A stretch of 64,000 nucleotides of DNA from Melaminivora jejuensis (GCF_017811175.1 NZ_JACWIJ010000002.1:1178001-1242000), one strand, 5' to 3'. Counted from the first letter of the stretch, positions 45,360 through 56,455 are shown. Notes: generated by a model from the letters alone, not told the origin. Made by a program: numbers and translations.

Positions 45360-46172
45360 TCAGCGGGCGATGCCGCGGCGCGAGGCGGCGACGAAGTCGC
45401 GCAGCCGCTGCACGTCGGCGCCGCCCACGTCCCCGCCCTGCCCGTGCAGCTGCTGCACCAGGGCATCCAGCGCGGCCAGGGCGGCCTCCAGCGTCAGGCC
45501 CTGGCGGTACAGCAGCCGGTAGGCCTGCTTGAGCGCGCCGATGCGGGCGGCAGAAAAGCCGCGCCGGCGCAGGCCCTCGGTGTTGAGCCCGCGCACGGCC
45601 AGCGGGTTGCCATCGACCATCAGATACGGCGGCACATCCTGCGAGACATGGCTGGCAAAGCCGGCCATGGCGTGCGCGCCGATGTGGCAGAACTGGTGGA
45701 TGCCGGTCAGCCCGCCGATGATGGCGTGGTCGCCCACGTGTACATGGCCGGCCAGCGTGGCGTTGTTGGCCAGGATGGTCTGGTCGCCCACCACGCAGTC
45801 ATGCGCGATGTGGACGTAGGCCATGATCCAGTTGTCGCTGCCGACGGTGGTTTCGCCGCGATCCTGCACCGTGCCGGTGTTGAAGGTGCAGAACTCGCGG
45901 ATGGTGTTGCGCTCGCCAATGACCAGCCGCGTCGGCTCGCCGGCGTATTTCTTGTCCTGCGGATCACCCCCGAGCGAGGCGAACTGGTAGATGCGATTGT
46001 CCGCACCGATGCGGGTGTGGCCCTCGATGACGCAGTGAGCGCCGATGCGCGTGCGCGCGCCGATGACCACGTGCGGGCCGATCACGGCATACGGCCCGAC
46101 CGCCACGCTGGCGTCGAGCTGCGCTGCCGGGTCGATCACGGCGCTGGGATGGATGAGGGGGCTGGAACTCAC
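45360..46172 (-). CDS. lpxA: UDP-GlcNAc O-acyltransferase
   Basis: A 270-residue left-handed beta-helix enzyme catalysing the first lipid A step. The hexapeptide repeats begin at [20 protein letters not shown]. The catalytic His is in [12 protein letters not shown] near residue 118 to 125, and [17 protein letters not shown] follows. The C-terminal helical part ends RGIAR. It lies 49 bases after fabZ and 17 before lpxB. Confidence 0.96.
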   Translation of the reverse strand: MSSSPLIHPSAVIDPAAQLDASVAVGPYAVIGPHVVIGARTRIGAHCVIEGHTRIGADNRIYQFASLGGDPQDKKYAGEPTRLVIGERNTIREFCTFNTGTVQDRGETTVGSDNWIMAYVHIAHDCVVGDQTILANNATLAGHVHVGDHAIIGGLTGIHQFCHIGAHAMAGFASHVSQDVPPYLMVDGNPLAVRGLNTEGLRRRGFSAARIGALKQAYRLLYRQGLTLEAALAALDALVQQLHGQGGDVGGADVQRLRDFVAASRRGIAR

Positions 46173-46221
46173 GCGGCAGGCCGGCTGGCACGAAGCTGGT
46201 TGGGCAAAGGGAGGCGCCGGC

Positions 46222-46662
46222 TCAGGCCACCGTGCGCATGGTGCACATGATCTCGGCCTCGCAGGCCATGCTGTCGCCCACGCGCGCGCAGCCCTTGAAC
46301 TTGTAGATGCCGCCCTTGATGCGATCGAGCTCGATTTCCAGGATCAGCTGGTCGCCCGGCTCCACGGGGCGCTTGAAGCGCGCGCCGTCGATGCCGACGA
46401 AGTAGAACACCTTGTCGTCGCCCGGGGCCTCGCCCATCATGTCGAACGACAGCAGACCGGCCACCTGGGCCAGCGCTTCAAGCATCAGCACGCCGGGCAT
46501 GACCGGGCGCGCCGGGAAGTGCCCGGTGAAGAACGGCTCGTTGATGGTCACGTTCTTGATGGCCTGGATGCGCTTGCCGCGTTCGAGCTCGACCACCCGA
46601 TCCACCAGCAAAAAAGGATAGCGGTGGGGCAGCAGCTTGAGGATTTGGTGGATGTCCATCAT
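46222..46662 (-). CDS. fabZ: 3-hydroxyacyl-ACP dehydratase FabZ
   Basis: A 146-residue hot-dog dehydratase for fatty acid elongation. [14 protein letters not shown] opens the protein, and [20 protein letters not shown] carries the catalytic His and Glu. The start overlaps the lpxD stop (ATGA). It competes with lpxA for acyl-ACP, which is a classical reason for the gene order. Confidence 0.96.
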   Translation of the reverse strand: MMDIHQILKLLPHRYPFLLVDRVVELERGKRIQAIKNVTINEPFFTGHFPARPVMPGVLMLEALAQVAGLLSFDMMGEAPGDDKVFYFVGIDGARFKRPVEPGDQLILEIELDRIKGGIYKFKGCARVGDSMACEAEIMCTMRTVA

Positions 46663-47654
46663 TTTTGTGTGGCGGCGGGGCCGTCCTGATTCTTTCGTTC
46701 GAGAGCCTTGATGCGCTCGCGCAGGCGATAGAGCTGGCGCAGCGTGGCGGCGTTCTTTTCCCAGCGGGCGTTCTCGTCCATGGGAAACGAGCCACTGTAG
46801 TGCCCGGCGCGGGTGATCGAGTGCGTGACCACCGTGTTGGTGGAGACATGCACATTGTCCGCCAATTGCAGGTGGCCGATGATGGATGCGGCCCCAGCAA
46901 TGGTGCAGTGCGCGCCGATGGTGGTGCTGCCGGCCACCGCCGCGCAGCCGGCCATGGCGGTGTGCCGTCCGATGCGCACGTTGTGGGCGATCTGGATCAG
47001 GTTGTCCAGCTTCACGCCGTCCTCGATCACGGTATCGCCCAGGGCGCCGCGGTCGATGCAGGTGTTGGCGCCGATCTCCACGTCGTCGCCGATGCGCACG
47101 GCGCCCAGCTGCTCGATCTTGACCCACTCGCCGGCCTCGTGCGCGAAGCCGAAGCCGTCGGCACCAATCACCACGCCGGGATGGACGATGCAGCGCTCGC
47201 CCAGCACGCAGTCGCGCCCGACGCTGACGCGCGAGTGCAGCCGCGTGTGCGCGCCAATGACCGCACCGGACTCGACCACGCATAGCGGGCCGATGCTGGC
47301 GCTGGGGTGTACCCGGGCCTGTTCATCGACCACGGCGCTGGGGTGGATGCCGGCGGCTGCGCCCAGGCCGTGGATGCGCGCCCACAACTGGGTCGTGCGT
47401 GCGAAATAGACGTAGGGGTCGGCGGCCACGATGCAGGCGCCACGCGCGCGGGCTGCTTCGCGCAGCTGCGGCGCCACGATGACGCAGGCGGCGCGCGAAT
47501 GCGCCAACTGCGCCTGGTAGCGCGGATTGCTCAGAAAGGACAGCGCATCGCTGCCAGCCTCATCGAGCGGCGCGATGCGGGCGATGTCGGTATTGCCGTC
47601 CCCGTGCAGCTCGCCGCCCAGCGCCTCGACGATCTGGCCCAGCCGCAAGCTCAC
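46659..47654 (-). CDS. lpxD: UDP-3-O-acylglucosamine N-acyltransferase
   Basis: A 331-residue beta-helix acyltransferase for the third lipid A step. The N-terminal uridine-binding domain includes [14 protein letters not shown]. The hexapeptide region runs from about 100 to 290, with catalytic His in [30 protein letters not shown] is the typical C-terminal arm. It lies 51 bases after ompH and overlaps fabZ by four. Confidence 0.95.
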   Translation of the reverse strand: MSLRLGQIVEALGGELHGDGNTDIARIAPLDEAGSDALSFLSNPRYQAQLAHSRAACVIVAPQLREAARARGACIVAADPYVYFARTTQLWARIHGLGAAAGIHPSAVVDEQARVHPSASIGPLCVVESGAVIGAHTRLHSRVSVGRDCVLGERCIVHPGVVIGADGFGFAHEAGEWVKIEQLGAVRIGDDVEIGANTCIDRGALGDTVIEDGVKLDNLIQIAHNVRIGRHTAMAGCAAVAGSTTIGAHCTIAGAASIIGHLQLADNVHVSTNTVVTHSITRAGHYSGSFPMDENARWEKNAATLRQLYRLRERIKALERKNQDGPAATQK

Positions 47655-47705
47655 GCGCCATCCACCTGCTGCTGCACCATTGCGTCGCGATTGAGCGCAG
47701 GCGGC

Positions 47706-48248
47706 TTACTTGCCGCTGCCATTGGCAGCAGCGTTCATGGCCTTGATGACCTTGTCGGTGATGTCGTGCTTGGGGTTGATGTACACCGCTTCCTGCAGGA
47801 TGACATCGTATTTTTCGGCCTCGGCCACCTGCTTGACGACGCGGTTGGCGCGCTCCAGCACCTGGCTGAGTTCCTCGTTCTTGCGTGCCGTCAGGTCTTC
47901 CTGGAACTCGCGGCGCTTCCTCTGGAAGTCGCGATCCTGGTCGACCAGCTGGCGCTGGCGCTGCACGCGCTGGCTCTCGGCCATGGTGGGCGCTTCGCGC
48001 TCGAATTTCTCGGTGGCGCTCTTCAGGGCATTGCCCTGATCGACCAGCTCCTTCTCGCGCCGGGAAAATTCCTGCTCCAGCTTGGTCTGCGCCGCCTTGG
48101 CGGAATTGGCTTCACGGAACACCCGGTCGGTGTTGACGAAGCCGGCCTTGAACTCCTCGGCCTGCGCGGGAGCGGCAGCAGCCAGAGCGCCCAGCACGAT
48201 GGCCAGCGAAAAGTGACGGGCAAACGATTGACGAGCAAACGATTTCAT
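47706..48248 (-). CDS. skp: Periplasmic chaperone OmpH/Skp
   Basis: A 180-residue chaperone for outer-membrane proteins with a signal peptide (about 30 residues, ending PAQA before EEFK). The mature part is a helical coiled coil rich in Glu, Arg and Gln. FVNTDRVFREANSAKAAQ and EKYDVILQEAVYINPKHDIT are family patterns. Its start codon shares one base with the bamA stop codon. Confidence 0.93.
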   Translation of the reverse strand: MKSFARQSFARHFSLAIVLGALAAAAPAQAEEFKAGFVNTDRVFREANSAKAAQTKLEQEFSRREKELVDQGNALKSATEKFEREAPTMAESQRVQRQRQLVDQDRDFQRKRREFQEDLTARKNEELSQVLERANRVVKQVAEAEKYDVILQEAVYINPKHDITDKVIKAMNAAANGSGK

Positions 48249-50545
48249 TAGAAGGACGTTCCGATCTGGAATTGCAGTTTCTGGATTCTATCGCCGGCGA
48301 ACTTGCGCACCGGCTGGGCAAAGGCAAGGCGCAGCGGCCCCAGCGGCGAGATCCAGCTCAGGCCCAGGCCGGCGGAGGCGCGCAGGTCGCCAAAATCCCA
48401 TTTTTCGTTCTCGCCATAGACGTTGCCGGCATCGACGAAGGCGAACCAGCGCAGCGTGCGGTCGTTGCCGGCGCCGGGGAAGGGGGCGATCAGTTCGGCG
48501 TTCAGGGTGACCTTCTTGGGGCCGCCCAGCGACGCGCCGGTCACGTCGCGCGGGCCGAGCGTGCCCTGGTCGAAGCCGCGCACCGAACCCAGCCCGCCCG
48601 AGTAGAAGTTCTTGAAGACCGGGAAGGGCCGGCCATTCATGCCCTTGCCTACGCCCACCTCGCCATTGAAGGCCAGGGTGAACTGCTTGGTCAGGGGCAC
48701 GTATTGCTGGTATTGATAGTTGGCGCGCACATAGCGGGCGTCGCCGCCGATCGACCACTCGGAGTTCAGGCGCTGGTAGCGGCCCGAGTTGGGCGCCAGC
48801 GCACTGTCGCGATCGTCGCGCGACCAACCGATGGTCAGCGGCACGGCGACGCTGGTGCGGCCGAATTTCTCGGCATACGACAGATAGGCCGCCGGGATGT
48901 TGGTGCCGGCCTTGATCTTGGTCTGCTCGGCGCCGCCGCCGAAGAACACCGTGTCGGTTTCGCTGAAGGGCACGCCAAAGCGCACGCTGCCGCCGGCTGT
49001 CACCAACTGGTAGTTGCCGCCCTGGTCTTCGTAGGGCTTGGCGGTGCGGTAGTACACATCCAGCGTGCGCGACACGCCGTCCTGGGTGAAGTAGGGGTCG
49101 GTCGTGGACAGCACCAGCGTGCGGCGGTACTTGCTGGTGTTGACATCCAGGCCCAGGTAGTTGCCCGAGCCGAAGACGTTTTCCTGCTTGATGCCGAACG
49201 ACAGCGAGACTTTTTCGGCGCTGGAAAAGCCCGCGCCCAGCTGCAGCGAGCCGGTGGGCTTTTCCTGCACGCCCACCACCAGATCGACCTGATCGGGCGC
49301 GCCAGGCACTTCCTGCGTCTCGACGTTGACGTCGGTGAAGTAGCCCAGCCGATCCACCCGGTCGCGCGAGAGCTTGATCTTGTCGCCGTCGTACCAGGAG
49401 GCCTCGAACTGGCGGAACTCGCGGCGGATGACTTCGTCGCGCGTGCGGTTGTTGCCCGACACCTGGATGCGGCGCACGTAGGCGCGGCGCGCCGGCTCGG
49501 CGCGCAGCACCAGGGCCACGCGGTTGTTCTCGCGGTCGATCTCGGGCACCGCCTCGACACGGGCGAAGGCAAAGCCGAAGTTGCCGAAGTGGTCGCTGAA
49601 GGCCTTGGTGGTCTCGGTCACCCGGTCGGCGTTGTAGGGCTCGCCCGGGCGGATGGTGACGAGCGACTTGAACTCGTCGTCGCGATCAAGATAGTTGCCC
49701 TCCAGCTTGACGCCCGAGACCACGTAGCTCGGCCCTTCGGTCACGTTGACAGTGATGGAGATGTCCTGCTTGTCCGGCGAAATCGCCACCTGGGTGGAGT
49801 CGATGCGGAACTCCAGGTAGCCGCGCGCCAGGTAGTACGAGCGCAGCGTCTCCAGGTCGGCATTGAGCTTGGCGCGCGAGTAGCGGTCGCTCTTGGTGTA
49901 CCAGCTCAGCCACCCGCCCGTGTCCTGATCGAACAGGCCCTTGAGGGTGGACTCGCTGAAGGCATGGTTGCCCGCGATGCGGATCTCGCGGATCTTGGCC
50001 GGCTCGCCCTCGGTCACCGTGAAAGTGAGGTTGACACGGTTGCGCTCGATGGGCGTCACCGTGGTCACCACCTCGGCGCCGTACAGGCTGCGGTTGATGT
50101 ACTGGCGCTTGAGCTCCTGCTCGGCGCGGTCGGCCAGGGCCTTGTCGAAGGGCCGGCCTTCGGTCAGGCCGACATCGCGCATGGCCTTTTTCAGCGTGTC
50201 CTTGTCGAACTCCTTGGTGCCGGCGAAGTCCACGTCGGCAATGGTCGGACGCTCCTCCACCACTACCACCAGCACGTTGCCTGCGGCCTCCAGGCGCACG
50301 TCCTTGAACAGGCCCAGGGCAAACAGCGCGCGGATGGCAGCCGCGCCCTTGTCGTCGTTGTACTCATCGCCCACGCGCAGCGGCAGCGACGCGAAGATGG
50401 TGCCGGGCTCGACCCGCTGCAGGCCCTCGACGCGAATGTCTTGCACCTGAAAGGGCGTGAGCGCCCAGGCGGCATTGGCGACCAGGGCCAGGGCGGCAAC
50501 GGCGGTTGCAGTGCGCACGCCCAGGCGATTGATGGTGGTTCTCAT
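48248..50545 (-). CDS. bamA: Outer membrane assembly factor BamA
   Basis: A 765-residue Omp85 protein that inserts beta-barrels. A signal peptide of about 28 residues (ending AAWA before LTPFQV) is followed by five POTRA domains to about residue 425 and a C-terminal barrel ending in Phe (QFQIGTSF). The VRGF motif of the barrel lies in GSVRGFDQGTLGPRD. The start is the ATG at 50543-50545; a longer frame upstream lacks a signal sequence. It lies 70 bases after rseP and overlaps ompH by one base. Confidence 0.96.
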   Translation of the reverse strand: MRTTINRLGVRTATAVAALALVANAAWALTPFQVQDIRVEGLQRVEPGTIFASLPLRVGDEYNDDKGAAAIRALFALGLFKDVRLEAAGNVLVVVVEERPTIADVDFAGTKEFDKDTLKKAMRDVGLTEGRPFDKALADRAEQELKRQYINRSLYGAEVVTTVTPIERNRVNLTFTVTEGEPAKIREIRIAGNHAFSESTLKGLFDQDTGGWLSWYTKSDRYSRAKLNADLETLRSYYLARGYLEFRIDSTQVAISPDKQDISITVNVTEGPSYVVSGVKLEGNYLDRDDEFKSLVTIRPGEPYNADRVTETTKAFSDHFGNFGFAFARVEAVPEIDRENNRVALVLRAEPARRAYVRRIQVSGNNRTRDEVIRREFRQFEASWYDGDKIKLSRDRVDRLGYFTDVNVETQEVPGAPDQVDLVVGVQEKPTGSLQLGAGFSSAEKVSLSFGIKQENVFGSGNYLGLDVNTSKYRRTLVLSTTDPYFTQDGVSRTLDVYYRTAKPYEDQGGNYQLVTAGGSVRFGVPFSETDTVFFGGGAEQTKIKAGTNIPAAYLSYAEKFGRTSVAVPLTIGWSRDDRDSALAPNSGRYQRLNSEWSIGGDARYVRANYQYQQYVPLTKQFTLAFNGEVGVGKGMNGRPFPVFKNFYSGGLGSVRGFDQGTLGPRDVTGASLGGPKKVTLNAELIAPFPGAGNDRTLRWFAFVDAGNVYGENEKWDFGDLRASAGLGLSWISPLGPLRLAFAQPVRKFAGDRIQKLQFQIGTSF

Positions 50546-50615
50546 GAGTGCAGGAGTGAAGCTGGCGCCGGATGCTGCAACGCAGGCGCGGCGAAGAAAA
50601 TGAGCCGATGAGGGA

Positions 50616-51986
50616 TTAGCCAATGAGCCGGGTGATGTCGTTGAAGAGGGCGATGGTCATCATCAGCAGGAGCAGCGCCACGCCGCCGCGCTGCAGGCGC
50701 TCCATCCAGGCTTCGGGCACGCCGCGCCCGGTGACCCCCTCCCAAAGATAATACATCAGGTGTCCGCCATCGAGGACGGGCAGCGGCAGCAGGTTCAACA
50801 CGCCCAGGCTGACGCTGATGAGCGCCAGAAATGTCAGGTATTGCACCAGCCCCATGCTGGCCGAGCGGCCAGCGTAGTCGGCAATGGTCAGCGGGCCGCT
50901 GAGGTTCTTGAGCGAAGCCTGGCCGATGACCATGCGGCCCATCATGCGCAGCGTCAGCATGGATACCTCCCAGGTGCGCTGCGCACCCAGCGCCAGGCCT
51001 TCGAGCGGGCCATAGCGCACCTCCAGCATCTCCGGCGCCGCGCCCACATAGGCGCCGATGCGGCCCACAGCGCTGCCCTGCTCCTGCACCACGTCCGGGG
51101 TCACGGACAGCTCCAGCGTCTGGCCGTCGCGCTCGATGCGCCAGGTGCTGGCCAGCGCTTGGCCATTCTGCAGCGATTGGCGGATGGCCTCGCGCAGCTG
51201 CGCGCCGTCCACGATGTCAATAGCACCCAGGCGCAGCACCACGTCCCCGGCCCGCAGGCCGGCACGCTCGGCGGCGCCCCCTTCGGTCAGGCCATTGAGC
51301 ACCGGGCGCGTCCACGGGCTGGCGATGCCGATCTTGCGCAGCAGCGTGGCGTCGGCCTGGCTGACATCCATGCCGGCCAGCGGCAGCAGCACCTGGCGCT
51401 CGGCGGCGCCCGGGTGCGGCTGCAGCGTGAGCAGCACGTTCTCGCCATCGAGCGCGCCGCGTGTCAGCGCCCAGCGCAAATCCTCGAACGAACGCACCGG
51501 CTCGGCCTCGCCATCGTGGCCTTCGCGCGCCTGCGCCAGCACCAGCTCACCGCCACGCAGGCCGGCCTGCTGGGCGATGGAGCCAGCCACCGGGCTGGCC
51601 AGCACGGCGCGCGGCTCCTGCACGCCGCTCCAGTTGACCAGGGCGTACAGCAGCACGGCCAGCAGCAAATTGGCCAGCGGCCCGGCAGCAACGATGGCGG
51701 CGCGTGCGCGCAGGCTCTGGTTGTTGAAGGCCAGATGGCGCTCGGCCTCGGGCACGGGCGCCTCGCGCTCGTCGAGCATCCGCACGTAGCCGCCCAGCGG
51801 GAAGGCGCCGATGACGAACTCGGTCGGCGAGCCGGGGCGCTGCCAGCGCACGAGCGGCTGGCCAAAGCCCACGGAAAAGCGCAGCACCTTGACGCCGCAG
51901 GCCACGGCCACGCGGTAGTGGCCGTATTCGTGTACGGCAATCAGCAGGCCCAGGGCCACGATGAAGGCGACGACAGTCAGCAGCAT
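50616..51986 (-). CDS. rseP: Site-2 protease RseP
   Basis: A 456-residue inner-membrane zinc protease that releases the envelope stress sigma factor. The zinc motif HEYGH is at residues 19-23 in the first membrane segment. Two PDZ domains lie at about 125-300, and the third ligand motif is in LPLPVLDGGHLMYY. Four membrane helices are visible. It follows dxr by a 102-base spacer with two inverted dispersed repeats. Confidence 0.95.
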   Translation of the reverse strand: MLLTVVAFIVALGLLIAVHEYGHYRVAVACGVKVLRFSVGFGQPLVRWQRPGSPTEFVIGAFPLGGYVRMLDEREAPVPEAERHLAFNNQSLRARAAIVAAGPLANLLLAVLLYALVNWSGVQEPRAVLASPVAGSIAQQAGLRGGELVLAQAREGHDGEAEPVRSFEDLRWALTRGALDGENVLLTLQPHPGAAERQVLLPLAGMDVSQADATLLRKIGIASPWTRPVLNGLTEGGAAERAGLRAGDVVLRLGAIDIVDGAQLREAIRQSLQNGQALASTWRIERDGQTLELSVTPDVVQEQGSAVGRIGAYVGAAPEMLEVRYGPLEGLALGAQRTWEVSMLTLRMMGRMVIGQASLKNLSGPLTIADYAGRSASMGLVQYLTFLALISVSLGVLNLLPLPVLDGGHLMYYLWEGVTGRGVPEAWMERLQRGGVALLLLMMTIALFNDITRLIG

Positions 51987-52007
51987 GATCCATCCCCTAT
52001 CAAAATC

Positions 52008-52087
52008 ATAGCTGGCAGCGCTTGTCAGGCAAGGGTTTCAACATGAAAACACTTGAAAATCCTTATGGGACAAGCGCTTCCAGCTAT
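52008..52087. repeat. Two inverted copies of the 32-nt repeat (family A), copies 13 and 14
   Basis: Copy 13 (52008-52039) is on the minus strand and copy 14 (52056-52087) on the plus strand, 16 bases apart. Together they form an inverted pair able to make a long hairpin in the dxr-rseP transcript. Copy 14 ends one base before the dxr stop codon. Confidence 0.88.
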
Positions 52088-52088
52088 C

Positions 52089-53264
52089 TTATTGGAAGCG
52101 CTGCAGCAGTTCGCCGGCGCGGCTGCGCGTGCGTGCGTCCAGCTCCAGCAGGCCCTGCAGCGAATCGGCGTTGGATGCCGGCACGGCCTCCAAAGTTGCC
52201 AGGTTCAGGGCATGGATCTGGTCGAAGCGGATGCGCCCGTCCAGAAAGGCCGCCACCGCGACTTCGTTGGCGGCGTTGAGCACCGCCGTCGTGCCCGGCG
52301 CGGCGGCCAGCGCCTGCCACGACAGGTGCAGGCCGGGAAAGCGTACGGCATCGGCCTCCTCGAAGGTCAGCGCGGCCAGCTGCGTGAAGTCCAGCGGCGC
52401 CGCGCCGCTTTGCACGCGCTCGGGCCAGGCCAGGCCGCAGGCAATCGGCACGCGCATGTCGGGCGTGCCCAGCTGGGCGATGATGGACAAGTCCACGAAC
52501 TGCACCATCGAATGGATGATCTGCTGCGGGTGGATGACGACCTTGATTTGCTCGGGCGCCAGGTCGAACAGCCAGCGCGCCTCGATGACCTCCAGCGCCT
52601 TGTTCATCATGGTGGCCGAGTCGATGGAGATCTTGCGGCCCATGGAGAAATTGGGGTGTGCGCAGGCCTCGCCCGGCGTCACGTCACGCAGCGTCTGCGG
52701 CGTGCGCGTGCGAAACGGCCCGCCCGAGGCCGTCAGCAACACGTGCTGCACGCGGCGCGGCCAGGTCGATGGATCTTCGGGCAGGCTCTGGAAGATGGCC
52801 GAGTGCTCGCTGTCGATGGGCAAGAGCGTGGCGCCGCCGCTTTTCACTGCGTCCATGAACATCTGCCCCCCGACCACCAGCGCCTCCTTGTTGGCCAGCA
52901 GCAGCCGCTTGCCGGCGCGCGCCGCAGCCAGGCAGGGCGCCAGGCCGGCGGCGCCGACGATGGCGCCCATGACGGCATCGACATCCTCATGCGAAGCTAT
53001 GGTTTCAAGAGCATCCGGCGCTTGCAGGACAAGGGTTGGCAGGCCATTGGCCTTGATTTTCTGCGCCAGTTCGCGGGCGTGTCCGGCACTCGCCATGACG
53101 GCGTAGCGCGGCCGAAAGGCAGCGCACTGCGCCAGTAGCGCATCCACCTGGGTGGCAGCGCTGAGCGCAAAGACTTCGTAGCGGTCGGGGTGGCGGGCCA
53201 GCACGTCCAGGGTGCTGGTGCCGATGGAGCCCGTGGAGCCGAGCACCGTGATTTTTTGTGTCAT
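52089..53264 (-). CDS. dxr: 1-deoxy-D-xylulose 5-phosphate reductoisomerase
   Basis: A 391-residue MEP-pathway enzyme that makes methylerythritol phosphate with NADPH. The cofactor motif is LGSTGSIGTSTLDVL at the N-terminus. LANKEALVVGG and LPIDSEHSAIFQSL are active-site segments, followed by SIDSATMMNKALEVIEA. A dispersed repeat is read in frame near residues 76-88 (GLPTLVLQAPDAL). The ATG at 53262-53264 is preferred to one five codons upstream. Confidence 0.95.
   Translation of the reverse strand: MTQKITVLGSTGSIGTSTLDVLARHPDRYEVFALSAATQVDALLAQCAAFRPRYAVMASAGHARELAQKIKANGLPTLVLQAPDALETIASHEDVDAVMGAIVGAAGLAPCLAAARAGKRLLLANKEALVVGGQMFMDAVKSGGATLLPIDSEHSAIFQSLPEDPSTWPRRVQHVLLTASGGPFRTRTPQTLRDVTPGEACAHPNFSMGRKISIDSATMMNKALEVIEARWLFDLAPEQIKVVIHPQQIIHSMVQFVDLSIIAQLGTPDMRVPIACGLAWPERVQSGAAPLDFTQLAALTFEEADAVRFPGLHLSWQALAAAPGTTAVLNAANEVAVAAFLDGRIRFDQIHALNLATLEAVPASNADSLQGLLELDARTRSRAGELLQRFQ
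53008..53039 (-). repeat. 32-nt dispersed repeat (family A) inside dxr, copy 15
   Basis: CATCCGGCGCTTGCAGGACA then AGGGTTGG matches the second half of the consensus in the reverse direction, preceded by a GCTATGGTTTCAAGAGC flank. It is in frame in dxr. Confidence 0.65.
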
Positions 53265-53310
53265 GCGCAAGTTCAGCAAAGCCGGGCGTCGGCCCGAGGC
53301 AGCTTCGGAT

Positions 53311-54165
53311 TCAGGAGGGGGAAGCCAGGCGGGTCAGCATCAGCGCCAGCGGCAGGATGGGCAGCAGCGCGTCGATGCGGTCGAGCACCCCGCCATGGCC
53401 GGGCAGCAGCTGGCTGGAGTCCTTGGCGCCGGCGCTGCGCTTGACCAGGGATTCGACCAGATCGCCGGCCACGCTCATGGCGGTCATGAACAGCAGCGCC
53501 GGCAGCAATAGCCAGCCGGCCCGCGCCAGCACGCTGTAGAAGCTGGGCACGGCCACGGCGTTGGCCCGATCCAGCCAGATCCAGGCCAGCGCCAGCACCA
53601 GCACGCCGACCATGCCGCCCCACACGCCCTCCCAGCTCTTGCCGGGACTGATGGACGGGGCCAGCTTGCCCTTGGTGAAGCGCAGGCCGAAGGCCCGGCC
53701 AGAGAAATAGGCAAAGGTGTCCGCCGCCCAGACCAGGGCCAGCACGGACAGCAGGAAATTGATGCCGATGGTGCGTGCCTGCGCCACTGCCAGCCAGGCC
53801 AGCCACAGCGCGACCACGCCGCCGGCCACGCGCACGCCGCGCGGCACGCCCGGCCAGCCGGCCACACCGGCACGCAGCAGCGCTGCGGCGCCCAACACCC
53901 AGGCGGCGCCAGTGGCCAGCCACAGGCCGGTCAGGGGCTGCTCCAGCCAGCCCGCCGTCCAACTGCTGGCGCACAGGGTCACGCAAATGGCGCCCAGGGC
54001 CACGCTGGCGCCCTGCCCCAGGCCGTTGAGCCGGCCCCATTCCCAGGCGGCCGCCGCCATCATGGCCAGGGCCAGCGCGGCAAAGGGCAGCGGCGAGGGA
54101 TAGAACAGCGCCGGCAGCAGGATGGCCAGCAGGATCAGGGCAGTGATGACACGTTGCTTGAGCAC
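53311..54165 (-). CDS. cdsA: Phosphatidate cytidylyltransferase
   Basis: A 284-residue membrane enzyme making CDP-diacylglycerol. The signature SLVKRSAGAKDSSQLLPGHG then GVLDRIDALLP lies near the C-terminus. About eight hydrophobic segments precede it. I take the GTG at 54163-54165 as the start (VLKQRVITALIL); longer in-frame Met codons add an implausible basic stretch. Confidence 0.92.
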   Translation of the reverse strand: MLKQRVITALILLAILLPALFYPSPLPFAALALAMMAAAAWEWGRLNGLGQGASVALGAICVTLCASSWTAGWLEQPLTGLWLATGAAWVLGAAALLRAGVAGWPGVPRGVRVAGGVVALWLAWLAVAQARTIGINFLLSVLALVWAADTFAYFSGRAFGLRFTKGKLAPSISPGKSWEGVWGGMVGVLVLALAWIWLDRANAVAVPSFYSVLARAGWLLLPALLFMTAMSVAGDLVESLVKRSAGAKDSSQLLPGHGGVLDRIDALLPILPLALMLTRLASPS

Positions 54166-54250
54166 GCCAAGACCCCTTTCGCTGGCGGATGTGGAAAACA
54201 AGGATGGCCAGGCGGCAGCCGGTGCCGCCAGCGCTGCGGACGTATGCGGC

Positions 54251-54976
<726 letters not shown>

Positions 54977-55031
54977 GGGCAGGCGAGGGCCGAAAAAATG
55001 CAGCAGGCAGGCAGTGAGCGGTCTGCGCCGC

Positions 55032-55592
55032 TCAGATGGCCATGATGTCCTGCTCCTTGGCAGCGACCAGGGCGTCGATCTCGGCGATGTACTTGTCGGT
55101 GGTCTTTTGCACATCGGCTTCGGAGCGTTTTTGGTCGTCCTCGGAAGCCAGCTTGTCCTTGACCAGCTTCTTGACGCCCTCGTTGGCGTCGCGGCGCAGG
55201 TTGCGGATGGCCACCTTGGCGGCCTCGCCCTCGGTGCGCGCCAGCTTGGTCATCTCCTTGCGGCGCTCCTCGCTCATGGGCGGCATGGGCACGCGGATCA
55301 GCTCGCCGAGCGACGCCGGGTTCAGGCCCAGGTCGCTTTCGCGGATGGCCTTCTCGACTTTGGCCGACATGTTCTTTTCCCAGGGCTGCACGCTGATGGT
55401 GCGCGCGTCCAGCAGCGACACGTTGGCCACCTGCGACAGCGGCACCATGGAGCCGTAGTACTCGACATGGATGGCGTCGAGCAGCTGCGGGTTGGCGCGG
55501 CCCGTGCGGATGCGCGACAGGTTGTTTTTCAGGGCGGCGATGGACTGCTCCATCTTGCCTTCGGTGTTTTTCTTGATGTCGGCGATGGTCAT
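55032..55592 (-). CDS. frr: Ribosome recycling factor
   Basis: A 186-residue tRNA-mimic that splits post-termination ribosomes with EF-G. It starts [20 protein letters not shown] and has [15 protein letters not shown] near 27 and [20 protein letters not shown] near 110. It follows pyrH by 57 bases. Length and sequence are normal. Confidence 0.96.
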   Translation of the reverse strand: MTIADIKKNTEGKMEQSIAALKNNLSRIRTGRANPQLLDAIHVEYYGSMVPLSQVANVSLLDARTISVQPWEKNMSAKVEKAIRESDLGLNPASLGELIRVPMPPMSEERRKEMTKLARTEGEAAKVAIRNLRRDANEGVKKLVKDKLASEDDQKRSEADVQKTTDKYIAEIDALVAAKEQDIMAI

Positions 55593-55649
55593 GGGAATTC
55601 CTTCAACATGGCTTCAACACACGGGTGCGGTGCAGACCCGAAAAAGCGC

Positions 55650-56378
55650 TCAAGCGTACACCAGGGTGCCCTCGTCCTCGCCCAGCACGACGCGCTTGAG
55701 CGCACTGGGCTTGTTGATGGAAAACACCCGGATGGGGAGTTTCTGGTCGCGGCACAGGGCAAAGGCGGTGGCGTCCATGATGCCCAGATTGCGCACCATG
55801 GCCTCGTCGAACGTGAGCTGGGTGTAGCGCGTGGCGCTGGGGTCTTTCACCGGGTCGGCGGTATAGACGCCATCGACCTTGGTGGCCTTGAGCACCAGCT
55901 GCGCGCCGATCTCGGCGCCGCGCAGGGCGGCAGCCGTGTCGGTGGTGAAGAACGGGTTGCCGGTGCCGGCGGCAAACACCACCACCTTGCCCTCTTCCAG
56001 GTATTGCAGCGCCTTGGGCCGCACGTAAGGCTCGACCACCTGCTGGATGTCGATGGCCGACATGACGCGGGCCGTCAGGCCCTCGCGGCGGTTCATGGCG
56101 TCGGCCAGCGCCAGCGAGTTCATCACCGTGGCCAACATGCCCATGTAGTCGGCGGTGGCCCGATCCATGCCCTCGGCTCCGCCGGCAACGCCGCGAAAGA
56201 TGTTGCCGCCGCCGATCACCACCGCCACCTGCACGCCCAGCGCTATGACCTCGGCGATGTCGGAGACCATGCGCTCGATGACGCTGCGGTTGATGCCGAA
56301 GGCATCGTCGCCCATGAGCGCCTCGCCAGACAGCTTGAGCAGGATGCGCGTATAGGCTGGCTGGGCGGTGGCGGTCAT
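55650..56378 (-). CDS. pyrH: UMP kinase
   Basis: A 242-residue amino-acid-kinase-fold enzyme that phosphorylates [15 protein letters not shown] opens the fold, GGGNIFRG follows near 60, and [19 protein letters not shown] near 137 is typical. The ATG at 56376-56378 is preferred to one seven codons upstream. It follows tsf by 77 bases. Confidence 0.95.
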   Translation of the reverse strand: MTATAQPAYTRILLKLSGEALMGDDAFGINRSVIERMVSDIAEVIALGVQVAVVIGGGNIFRGVAGGAEGMDRATADYMGMLATVMNSLALADAMNRREGLTARVMSAIDIQQVVEPYVRPKALQYLEEGKVVVFAAGTGNPFFTTDTAAALRGAEIGAQLVLKATKVDGVYTADPVKDPSATRYTQLTFDEAMVRNLGIMDATAFALCRDQKLPIRVFSINKPSALKRVVLGEDEGTLVYA

Positions 56379-56455
56379 GGCGGGGGCTCCGTAAGGCAAG
56401 GGTTGAGGGGATGGACAGGGGGCAGGGACAGAGGCGGTGGGCGATCAGCCGGCGG

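Noticed and set aside
48272..50611. Long plus-strand open frame of 779 codons opposite bamA.
   Set aside because: A shadow frame with no domain; bamA is intact on the other strand.
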